Shown here: in pieces, positions 1-5,393 of the stretch
Layout: the number at the start of each line of letters is the position of its first letter
Numbering within the stretch: the first letter of the stretch is position 1
Assembly: GCA_017462445.1 (NCBI GenBank)
Contig: JAFTRB010000052.1
Span: 1 to 5,393 of the forward strand
Source: Clostridia bacterium
GTDB lineage: Bacteria; Bacillota_A; Clostridia; Oscillospirales; CAG-272
Direction: 5' to 3'
Length of the DNA stretch: 5,393 nucleotides
The notes under the pieces: generated by a model
What the model was told of the DNA's origin: nothing
Seen by the model: only the letters and a program-made list of their open reading frames with translations
Database searches by the model: none
Made by a program: the position numbers and the translations under genes

Positions 1-425
1 ACGGCTCTCCCACACCCATCGCCTCCATAGCTGAGATCAAGGTTGCCGACGCGCGTACCATCGTAATTACCGCCTGGGACAAGAGCGCTATGCGTGGCAT
101 CGAGAAGGCTATACTTACATCTGATCTGGGCATCAACCCCCAGAACGACGGTAGCTGCATCCGCCTCTCCTTCCCCCCCACCACCGAGGAGCGCCGTCGC
201 GAGCTTACCAAGCAGATTTCCAAGATGGGCGAGGACGCCAAGGTTGCAATCCGTAATATCCGTCGCGATGCCACAGATAAGATTAAGACGATGAAGAAGG
301 ATGGAGAGATGACCGAGGATGAGGCAAAGGCTTCTGAGAAGGCAGTTCAGGATCTTACCGACAAATATGTCAAGGAGATCGACTCCATCACCGCTGCCAA
401 GTCCAAGGAGATTATGGAAATCTGA
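1..425 (+). CDS. frr: Ribosome recycling factor, 3' part (5' end outside window)
   Basis: RRF, with EF-G, splits the post-termination ribosome so that subunits can be reused; it acts in the cytosol. The reading frame is open from base 3 and gives 140 residues ending at TGA 423-425. The visible part begins at the Gly-Ser-Pro-Thr-Pro stretch that matches Gly-Thr-Pro-Thr-Pro near residue 46 of the 185-residue E. coli protein (from memory), so about 45 N-terminal residues are missing and the full length would be normal. Family landmarks are EKAILTSDLGINPQNDG, the PPTTEERRRELTK segment that leads back into the long-helix domain, and RNIRRDATDKIK, which holds the conserved arginines of the ribosome-binding helix. 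An ATG at 90 lies inside the conserved domain and is not a credible start. uppS follows after 18 bases, so the two are very probably cotranscribed. The promoter is outside the window. Confidence 0.97.
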   Translation, partial: GSPTPIASIAEIKVADARTIVITAWDKSAMRGIEKAILTSDLGINPQNDGSCIRLSFPPTTEERRRELTKQISKMGEDAKVAIRNIRRDATDKIKTMKKDGEMTEDEAKASEKAVQDLTDKYVKEIDSITAAKSKEIMEI

Positions 426-428
426 TCT

Positions 429-436
429 AAAAGGAG
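429..436 (+). promoter_or_regulatory. Ribosome binding site that fixes the uppS TTG start
   Basis: AAAAGGAG sits seven bases before the TTG at 444. The frr stop TGA (423-425) is in the same frame as uppS, so initiation cannot lie upstream of 426. The codons between 426 and 443 (TCT AAA AGG AGT TCT GCT) include no initiator. The first in-frame ATG is codon 24, inside the catalytic motif. TTG 444 is therefore the only sensible start. Confidence 0.88.
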
Positions 437-443
437 TTCTGCT

Positions 444-1187
444 TTGGCACTTACTTACAACAAGGACGGCCTGCCGATAGTTGACTCGCGCCTGCAATCC
501 ATAGGTATCATTATGGACGGCAATGGCAGATGGGCGAAAAAGCGCCTTTTGCCTCGTAGCGCAGGTCATGCGGCAGGAGCAAAGATAATCCAGAAAATAC
601 TGGAGGACTTCCGCGCTATGGGAGTCCACCACATCACCCTTTATGCCTTTTCCACCGAAAACTGGAAGAGACCCAAGGATGAGGTTGACGGGCTTATGGA
701 CCTGATCTACAAGTACCTCAACGATGTTGTTATACCAAAAATCAAAAGCGATCCTGATTTTTGTATGCGCTTCCTGGGCGACAAGTCCGTTCTCTCCGAG
801 AAGCTTCGCAACAAGTGCATCGAAATCGAGGAAATGGCAAGAAATCGCGCGTTCGTATGTAACCTTGCCCTCAACTACGGCGGCAGGGATGAAATTCTCC
901 ACGCGGTAAATGAGGCAATAAAGGACGGCTGCTCCCCTATAACCGAGCAGGATATACAGAGCCGTCTTTACACCTGCGATTCCCCGGACCCCGATTTGAT
1001 CATCAGGACAGCGGGCGAGCTTCGCTTGTCAAACTTCCTGATTTGGCAGGGGGCTTATTCCGAGATCTTTGTCACCGACACGCTCTGGCCCGATTTTGGT
1101 CGCAAGGATATGATCGCGGCGGTAGAGGAATTTTACCGCAGAAGGCGTCGCTTTGGCGGTCTTGACCCCGAAGGCGAGGCAAAATAA
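444..1187 (+). CDS. uppS: Undecaprenyl diphosphate synthase (cis-prenyltransferase)
   Basis: UppS condenses eight IPP units onto farnesyl diphosphate with cis geometry to give C55-PP, the precursor of the lipid carrier for peptidoglycan and other wall polymers; it is a soluble or membrane-associated homodimer. The 247 residues match the usual length of about 250. Visible motifs are IIMDGNGRWA at 22-31 with catalytic Asp25, RSAGH at 38-42, FSTENWKRP at 69-77, NYGGRDEI at 144-151, and the C-terminal PDLIIRTAGELRLSNFLIWQ block with Arg188 and Arg194 for IPP diphosphate and Glu207 for the dimer/Mg site (assigned by analogy with E. coli Arg194, Arg200 and Glu213). The usual RTSGE/RTGGE is RTAGE here, a mild change. 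The protein ends with an arginine-rich YRRRRRFGG stretch. The start is TTG, set by the RBS and the upstream frr stop. cdsA follows after 42 bases. Function is confident from the intact motifs. Confidence 0.97.
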   Translation: MALTYNKDGLPIVDSRLQSIGIIMDGNGRWAKKRLLPRSAGHAAGAKIIQKILEDFRAMGVHHITLYAFSTENWKRPKDEVDGLMDLIYKYLNDVVIPKIKSDPDFCMRFLGDKSVLSEKLRNKCIEIEEMARNRAFVCNLALNYGGRDEILHAVNEAIKDGCSPITEQDIQSRLYTCDSPDPDLIIRTAGELRLSNFLIWQGAYSEIFVTDTLWPDFGRKDMIAAVEEFYRRRRRFGGLDPEGEAK

Positions 1188-1229
1188 AGCTAACTATTAT
1201 TTATTATCCACTGACGAGAGGAGGTTTGT

Positions 1230-2072
1230 ATGAAGGTAAGACTACTTACTGCGCTGGGCATACTCGTGTTCGGCTTACCACTGTTAATTTTTTCCGAATA
1301 CATTATCTACCCAATAGCCCTCGGCGTACTGTCTGCGCTTGCCACCTGGGAGGTACTGCGTGTTCTCGGACTGCATCGGAAATTTATTATTTCTATTCCG
1401 TCTTATCTTTTAGCGGCGCTTCTGCCGTTCTTCTCCTACGGTTTATTCTTTGGACCGGATACGCAGATCAATTATATTATCATACTCGCCCTCTCGCTCT
1501 TCGCCTATATGTTTTACCTGATAGCCGTATCGGTGTTCACCGGTGGTGTTCTTGGCTACAAGACGGTGGCGTCCGCCTTTATGATGGTGTCCTATGTCAT
1601 AGTTGCCTTCAGCGCCTTCGGCCTTGTCAGATATATGGAGAACGGAGTTTTCTACTTCGAAATGCTCTTTATAGGCGCTTGGGTTCCCGATATCTTTGCC
1701 TATTTCATCGGTAGCCTGTTCGGCAAGCACAGGCTTGCTCCCGTTTTAAGCCCAAAAAAATCTGTGGAGGGAGCAGTTGCGGGTGTTATATTCGGAACGC
1801 TCGCATTCCTTCTTTACGGCTTTATAATAGAGCTGTTCTTCCCGATGGATGCCAATTACCTTGTCCTTGGTGTCCTCGGCTTTGTCCTCTCCATACTCGC
1901 TCAGATAGGGGATCTTTGGGCATCTCTTATCAAGAGGGAATATGGCGTTAAGGATTACAGCAACATTCTACCCGGTCACGGAGGTATTCTCGATAGGTTT
2001 GACTCGGTGCTGTCCATATCGGCGGCGCTTATGATAGTCTGTCTTTTCTTCCCGCCCTTCGTGGCAATATAA
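1230..2072 (+). CDS. cdsA: Phosphatidate cytidylyltransferase (CDP-diacylglycerol synthase)
   Basis: CdsA transfers CMP from CTP to phosphatidic acid, giving CDP-diacylglycerol, the branch point for phosphatidylglycerol, cardiolipin and phosphatidylserine; it is an integral membrane enzyme. The 280 residues are rich in hydrophobic segments, roughly 5-21, 24-47, 57-75, 80-103, 110-133, 140-162, 183-205, 208-228 and 258-277. Family landmarks are the WVPD...AYFIG segment near 151-161 (Asp154), SPKKSVEG at 174-181, and the full signature from Ser232 to Asp258: S-L-I-K-R, then K241-D242, then LPGHGGILDRFD. Asp228 and Asp255 are the expected metal ligands, by comparison with characterised CdsA. The ATG start has GAGAGGAGG at 1216-1224, five bases away. 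The 42-base gap after uppS shows no hairpin or convincing promoter. A terminator-like inverted repeat starts three bases after the stop, so cdsA may end one transcript or sit at an attenuation point before dxr. Confidence 0.97.
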   Translation: MKVRLLTALGILVFGLPLLIFSEYIIYPIALGVLSALATWEVLRVLGLHRKFIISIPSYLLAALLPFFSYGLFFGPDTQINYIIILALSLFAYMFYLIAVSVFTGGVLGYKTVASAFMMVSYVIVAFSAFGLVRYMENGVFYFEMLFIGAWVPDIFAYFIGSLFGKHRLAPVLSPKKSVEGAVAGVIFGTLAFLLYGFIIELFFPMDANYLVLGVLGFVLSILAQIGDLWASLIKREYGVKDYSNILPGHGGILDRFDSVLSISAALMIVCLFFPPFVAI

Positions 2073-2074
2073 TC

Positions 2075-2111
2075 AAAAATCGCCGGGCGATGTTAAGCTT
2101 CGGCGATTTTT
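2075..2111 (+). terminator. Intrinsic terminator or attenuator-like hairpin between cdsA and dxr
   Basis: AAAAATCGCCG at 2075-2085 is a perfect inverted repeat of CGGCGATTTTT at 2101-2111: 11 base pairs around a 15-base loop that two G-T pairs (2086-2100, 2087-2099) could shorten to 11. The core ATCGCCG/CGGCGAT is followed by five T, and the 5' arm begins with five A, giving the shape of a bidirectional Rho-independent terminator. By a rough estimate, an 11-bp stem with a loop of this size is expected about 0.03 times by chance in a window this long. The loop is longer than in most strong terminators, and the dxr start is only 17 bases beyond the hairpin with no room for a promoter in between. 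Partial termination or attenuation is therefore more likely than a full stop. Function is inferred; the repeat is seen directly. Confidence 0.65.
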
Positions 2112-2117
2112 AACCCC

Positions 2118-2124
2118 AAGGAGG
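2118..2124 (+). promoter_or_regulatory. Ribosome binding site of dxr, just downstream of the hairpin
   Basis: AAGGAGG lies six bases after the last T of the hairpin and four bases before the dxr ATG. The match to the anti-Shine-Dalgarno sequence is full, with a rather short spacing. The site is outside the stem, so the folded hairpin would not block it directly. Confidence 0.8.
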
Positions 2125-2128
2125 TCAT

Positions 2129-3283
2129 ATGGCAAAAACAGTTGCCGTCCTCGGCGCAACCGGCTCGGTGGGTACACAGGCCCTTGATGTAGCGCGGAGC
2201 AGAGGATATAATGTGGACTTTATCAGCGCAGGCAGCAATTGGCAGGCGCTTGAAAATATTGCAAGAGAGCTAAAGCCGCGCGCTGTGGCTATGGCAAGCC
2301 CCGATGCCGCGCGTTTGTTGGCTCTTGCGCTTAAGGATACCCCTATTCGCGTTCTCTGCAGTGAGGAGGGAATAGAGGAGGGCATAGCCACCAGCTCGGC
2401 AGAGGTGGTTGTTAATTCCATTCTTGGCGAGGCAGGGCTACTTCCTTCTCTCGCTGTCATAGCATCGGGCAAAAGGCTCGCCCTTGCAAACAAGGAAAGC
2501 CTGGTTATCGCCGGGGATATAGTTATGTCAAGAGCGAGAGAATGCGGGGTGGAAATTATCCCTGTGGATAGCGAGCATTCCGCAATTTTCCAGTCGCTTA
2601 AGTCAGGCAAGCCGTCGGAGGTCAAGAGGCTTATTCTCACCGCCTCCGGAGGTCCCTTTTACGGATATACAAGGGAGAGACTTGCTTCCGTAACCCTTGC
2701 CGACACCCTGGCTCACCCAACATGGAAAATGGGCAGAAAGATAACCGTTGACTCCGCAACCCTTATGAACAAGGGCTTTGAGGTTATCGAGGCGGCGCAT
2801 CTTTTTGGCATTCCCACCTCCGATATCCGCGTTACGATTCACCGCGAGAGCATACTCCATTCGGCAGTAGAATATATTGATAATAGCGTAATTGGCGAGC
2901 TTTCTGTTCCCGATATGCGTATGTGCGTTCAGTATGCGGTCGATTATCCCTGCCGATTCCCCACGGCCAGCGCTGAGCTGGACCTCTTTGCTGTGGGTAA
3001 GCTCAGCTTCGCCGAGCCTGATAACGAGGCGTTCCCCTTCCTGGAGCTTGCCAAGAGGGCTATGTCCCTCGGAGGCGCTATGCCTGCGGTAATGAACGCA
3101 CTTGACGAGGTTGCGGTCGGCGCCTTCCTCGAGGAGCGAATATCCTTCCTCGATATCTATGACACCGTTCTTTACGGCTTTGACAGGCTCACATCCTATA
3201 AGGAGGAGAAAAGCCTGGAGGGCATCCTCTCTGCGGACCGGGAGGCAAGGCGCGTTGCAGAGGAATATATAGCAAACAAATAA
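2129..3283 (+). CDS. dxr: 1-deoxy-D-xylulose-5-phosphate reductoisomerase
   Basis: Dxr (IspC) rearranges and reduces DXP to 2-C-methyl-D-erythritol 4-phosphate with NADPH and a divalent metal, the first committed step of the cytosolic MEP pathway and the target of fosmidomycin. The 384 residues are the normal length. The N-terminal Rossmann motif is GATGSVG at 9-15 (GSTGSIG is more usual). The catalytic domain shows ALANKESLV at 118-126, PVDSEHSAIFQ at 145-155 with metal ligands Asp147 and Glu149, TASGGPF at 171-177, His196 in HPTWKMGRK, and SATLMNKGFEVIEA with third metal ligand Glu218. The substrate loop reads HRESILHS at 238-245 where E. coli has HPQSVIHS; Ser241 and His244 are kept. The start is ATG 2129, with the Rossmann motif beginning at residue 9. 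The gene is separated from cdsA by the hairpin and from rseP by only 16 bases, so dxr-rseP-ispG probably form one transcript. Confidence 0.98.
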   Translation: MAKTVAVLGATGSVGTQALDVARSRGYNVDFISAGSNWQALENIARELKPRAVAMASPDAARLLALALKDTPIRVLCSEEGIEEGIATSSAEVVVNSILGEAGLLPSLAVIASGKRLALANKESLVIAGDIVMSRARECGVEIIPVDSEHSAIFQSLKSGKPSEVKRLILTASGGPFYGYTRERLASVTLADTLAHPTWKMGRKITVDSATLMNKGFEVIEAAHLFGIPTSDIRVTIHRESILHSAVEYIDNSVIGELSVPDMRMCVQYAVDYPCRFPTASAELDLFAVGKLSFAEPDNEAFPFLELAKRAMSLGGAMPAVMNALDEVAVGAFLEERISFLDIYDTVLYGFDRLTSYKEEKSLEGILSADREARRVAEEYIANK

Positions 3284-3288
3284 TTTTT

Positions 3289-3292
3289 GGAG
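3289..3292 (+). promoter_or_regulatory. Ribosome binding site that supports the rseP TTG start
   Basis: GGAG lies seven bases before the TTG at 3300. It is the only purine-rich site in the 16-base gap after dxr. The first in-frame ATG is codon 43, beyond the HEFGH active site, so it cannot be the true start. TTG is the best choice, though the site is weaker than those of the neighbouring genes. Confidence 0.75.
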
Positions 3293-3299
3293 AATAGAA

Positions 3300-4364
3300 T
3301 TGAACACATTTATTACAGTCCTTGCGGCAATCCTCGTGTTTGGCTTTTTGATTTTCATTCACGAGTTTGGGCATTTTATTACCGCACGAATTTTTAAGGT
3401 TACGGTGAACGAGTTTGCCATCGGTATGGGGCCAAAGCTCCTGACCTATGACTCAAAGAAGAGTGGCATACAATATAGCCTTGGCATCCTCCCCATTGGC
3501 GGATATGTAGCAATGGCGGGCGAGGACGGCGAGTCTGATGATCCCAATTCATTCGATAAAAAGCCTGCCTGGCAGCGCTTTATAATCACCGCGGCGGGAG
3601 CCTTCGTAAATATTCTTTTCGGCTTCCTTGCAATGATTTTGCTCGTTTCCATCACCGTAGACGGCAATACCGCCGTTGGCGGCTTCATCACCGAGAGCGA
3701 GTTTAACGATGTAGAGGGCTTCGAGTATGAAAACCCCTCCTCGGACTACGGACTTAAGGTGGGAGATTTGATCACTGCGGTAAACGGCAAGAGCGTGGTT
3801 ATTTATGAGGAATTCTCCTATGAGATAATGCGCCAGGGACACGAGCCTGTCGATCTCACGGTTGTTCGTGATGGGCAGACAATGGTAATCGAGGATGTAC
3901 AGTTCCCCCGCCTATCCCAGCAGGGGCAGGTTTTCGGCATCGCCGACATCAAGGTTTCGAGAATAGAGAAGAATTTCTTTAACATATTCGGTCTGTCCTT
4001 CCGCCGTACCGCCCTTGTGATGCGTATGTGCTGGGAGTCTATCTATGACCTTATAACAGGAAGATATTCGGTCGGAGCGGTTTCGGGGCCTGTCGGCATC
4101 TCGGGAGCTATCGGTGACGCGGTAGCTCAGGGCTTTTCCTCGGTGCTTGAGATAACCGTTCTTATAAGTATAAACCTCGGCTTTATGAACCTGTTGCCAA
4201 TTCCCGCCCTGGACGGAGGAAGGCTTCTCGTCATATTGATCGAGATGATAACAAAAAAACGCCTCCCACCAAAGGTGGAGGGCATAATAAACGGCGTCGG
4301 TCTCGCTCTTCTTTTGGGGCTGTCGCTTGTGATAATGGTTAAGGACATCATACAGCTATTTTAG
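3300..4364 (+). CDS. rseP: Site-2-type intramembrane zinc metalloprotease (RseP/RasP, M50)
   Basis: The protease cleaves transmembrane substrates within the membrane; in characterised relatives these are anti-sigma factors of ECF sigma factors (RseA in E. coli, RsiW in B. subtilis), cell-division proteins and leftover signal peptides. Its substrate here is unknown. The 354 residues include a first membrane helix with zinc/catalytic HEFGH at 21-25, the LPIGGYV loop at 64-70, a second helix at about 95-118 beginning AGAFVN (AGPxxN is more common), one PDZ domain at about 126-200 with GLKVGDLITAVNG, the SGPVGI motif at 262-267, and the third zinc ligand Asp305 in NLLPIPALDGGRL (297-309). A final helix runs about 329-350. 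One PDZ domain is typical of Gram-positive RasP; E. coli RseP has two. The start is TTG. The stop is 18 bases before ispG. Residues Lys319-Lys320 are encoded by an A7 run followed by a small hairpin. Confidence 0.96.
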   Translation: MNTFITVLAAILVFGFLIFIHEFGHFITARIFKVTVNEFAIGMGPKLLTYDSKKSGIQYSLGILPIGGYVAMAGEDGESDDPNSFDKKPAWQRFIITAAGAFVNILFGFLAMILLVSITVDGNTAVGGFITESEFNDVEGFEYENPSSDYGLKVGDLITAVNGKSVVIYEEFSYEIMRQGHEPVDLTVVRDGQTMVIEDVQFPRLSQQGQVFGIADIKVSRIEKNFFNIFGLSFRRTALVMRMCWESIYDLITGRYSVGAVSGPVGISGAIGDAVAQGFSSVLEITVLISINLGFMNLLPIPALDGGRLLVILIEMITKKRLPPKVEGIINGVGLALLLGLSLVIMVKDIIQLF

Positions 4365-4382
4365 CAGCGGAGGAGTACAGCG

Positions 4383-5393
4383 ATGATAGAGCGCAGACAG
4401 ACAAGGAGAGTTCGTCTTGGTAATATGGCAATCGGCGGAGGCGAGCATATAAGCATCCAGTCGATGACAAACACCGATACCCACAATATCGAGGCAACCT
4501 ATGACCAGGTTCTGCGCCTTGCCAATGCCGGCTGCGAGATAGTCAGGATAACCGCCCCCGATCTGGAGTCGGTTGCAACCTTTACCGCTCTTCGCCGCCG
4601 TGGGATCACCCTGCCTCTTGTAGCAGATATACACTTTAATTACAAAATAGCCATAGCCTGTGCCGAGGCGGGTGTGGACAAGATTCGCATTAACCCGGGC
4701 AATATAGGTGATGACGAAAAGGTTCGCCTTGTAGCCGAGGCCTGCCGTGCCAACGGCGTGCCAATCCGCATTGGAGTAAACTCAGGCTCGCTGGAGGAGT
4801 CCATTCTCCGCAAGCATGGCGGTCCAACTGCCGCCGCCCTTGCCGAGAGCGCTCTTTACCACGCGTCTCTCTTAGAAAAATTTGATTTTCGTGACATTAT
4901 CATATCTGTGAAGGCATCAAGCCCGGTTGAGATGATTGAGGCAAACCGCATTCTCGCCTCCAAAACCGATTATCCGCTTCACCTCGGTGTCACCGAGGCA
5001 GGGGGCGGCGAGAGCGCAATAATCAAGAGCGCCGCTGCGATTGGCGCCCTTCTTGCCGAGGGAATAGGTGACACGGTCCGCGTATCCCTGACCGACACGC
5101 CTGAGAGGGAGGTCGAGGTTGCCCGTCGCATTCTCTCTACCTTTGGGCTTTATAAGGATGCGGGAATGGACATAGTATCCTGTCCCACCTGTGGCAGAAC
5201 GCGCATCGATCTTATAGCGATACATCGCGAGTTTGAAAAGAGAGTAAGGGAGGAGGGCCTGGACCGCCTTCCCATAAAGGTTGCCCTGATGGGCTGTGCT
5301 GTTAATGGACCGGGAGAGGCCCGAGAGGCTGATATAGGCATTGCAGGCGGCAAGGGCGAGGGACTTCTCTTCAAGCAGGGTGAAATAATCAGG
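4383..5393 (+). CDS. ispG: (E)-4-hydroxy-3-methylbut-2-enyl diphosphate synthase, 3' end outside window
   Basis: IspG (GcpE) reductively opens methylerythritol cyclodiphosphate to HMB-PP, the penultimate MEP step, using a [4Fe-4S] cluster and flavodoxin or ferredoxin electrons. The frame is open from ATG 4383 to the last base, giving 337 residues with no stop; family members have about 350-375, so only a short C-terminal tail is missing. The TIM-barrel part shows IQSMTNTDT at 25-33, PLVADIHFNYKIA at 78-90, KIRINPGNIG at 100-109, IGVNSGS at 130-136 and HLGVTEAGGGES at 200-211. The cluster domain shows SCPTCGRT with Cys267 and Cys270, then GCAVNGPGEA with Cys305 and Glu312, together the four expected ligands. 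The loop after GVTEAG reads GGESAIIKS, where many family members have a G-T-rich version. GGAGGAG at 4369-4375, seven bases before the ATG, supports the start. Overlap with rseP is absent but the gap is short, consistent with cotranscription. Confidence 0.97.
   Translation, partial: MIERRQTRRVRLGNMAIGGGEHISIQSMTNTDTHNIEATYDQVLRLANAGCEIVRITAPDLESVATFTALRRRGITLPLVADIHFNYKIAIACAEAGVDKIRINPGNIGDDEKVRLVAEACRANGVPIRIGVNSGSLEESILRKHGGPTAAALAESALYHASLLEKFDFRDIIISVKASSPVEMIEANRILASKTDYPLHLGVTEAGGGESAIIKSAAAIGALLAEGIGDTVRVSLTDTPEREVEVARRILSTFGLYKDAGMDIVSCPTCGRTRIDLIAIHREFEKRVREEGLDRLPIKVALMGCAVNGPGEAREADIGIAGGKGEGLLFKQGEIIR

Noticed and set aside
1188..1229. Possible promoter before cdsA (TTGACC at 1162-1167 and TATTAT at 1195-1200)
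   Set aside because: The spacing is 27 bases, far from the usual 16-19, and nothing better pairs with either box.
1226..1714. 162-codon open frame on the plus strand in another frame over cdsA
   Set aside because: Starts four bases before cdsA using the same ribosome site, but cdsA carries the complete family signature and this frame has no recognisable domain.
1754..1760. A7 run in cdsA in the frame of a -1 slippery heptamer
   Set aside because: It encodes Lys-Lys of the conserved SPKKS motif and I see no clear hairpin just downstream.
1999..2035. TTGACT at 1999-2004 and TATGAT at 2030-2035 inside the 3' end of cdsA as a dxr promoter
   Set aside because: Each box matches five of six consensus bases, but the 25-base spacing is too long for a standard housekeeping promoter.
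2125..2640. 171-codon open frame on the minus strand over the 5' half of dxr
   Set aside because: Antisense shadow of conserved dxr codons, low-complexity Ser/Ala/Leu composition, no plausible ribosome site.
2603..3358. 251-codon open frame on the minus strand across dxr and the start of rseP
   Set aside because: It lies antisense to intact, motif-rich dxr, crosses a gene junction and its translation resembles no family I recognise; it is a by-product of the coding composition.
4982..4998. Perfect odd palindrome CCTCGGTG-T-CACCGAGG in ispG
   Set aside because: It encodes the conserved HLGVTEA segment, and one 8-bp inverted repeat with a short centre is expected by chance in a window this size.
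1..5393. CRISPR array, insertion sequence, tRNA, phage or toxin-antitoxin module
   Set aside because: No regularly spaced repeats, transposase, tRNA-like fold or accessory gene is visible; nearly every base belongs to one of six conserved core genes.

Overview
The window is a run of six same-strand (+) housekeeping genes with short gaps: the end of frr (ribosome recycling factor), uppS (undecaprenyl diphosphate synthase), cdsA (CDP-diacylglycerol synthase), dxr (DXP reductoisomerase), rseP/rasP (site-2 intramembrane metalloprotease) and the first 337 codons of ispG (HMB-PP synthase). The two edge genes are cut by the window; the four internal genes are complete, with no frameshifts or internal stops.

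The order frr-uppS-cdsA-dxr-rseP-ispG is a familiar arrangement in Firmicutes, especially Clostridia. Strong AGGAGG-like ribosome binding sites before most of the genes, two TTG start codons, the MEP isoprenoid pathway, frequent ATA/AGA/AGG codons and a roughly balanced base composition (by eye) all fit a clostridial bacterium, perhaps a gut Oscillospirales-like lineage. The lineage is inference; no species can be named from the sequence alone.

Layout: 1-425 frr 3' part; 444-1187 uppS with a TTG start; 1230-2072 cdsA; 2073-2128 a gap with an 11-bp inverted repeat resembling an intrinsic terminator or attenuator; 2129-3283 dxr; 3300-4364 rseP with a TTG start; 4383 to the window end ispG. No gene-free stretch exceeds 56 bases.

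The genes connect through membrane and envelope supply. Dxr and IspG are steps of the MEP pathway to IPP/DMAPP. UppS polymerises IPP into the C55 carrier lipid for peptidoglycan. CdsA makes CDP-diacylglycerol for phospholipids. RseP is a membrane protease whose relatives act in envelope-stress signalling and clear membrane peptides. RRF recycles ribosomes and is linked mainly by conserved gene order.

No novel system is visible. The strongest item beyond routine annotation is the cdsA-dxr hairpin, which may split or attenuate the operon and contains a duplicated GGCGAT arm allowing two mutually exclusive folds. The remaining findings are minor.
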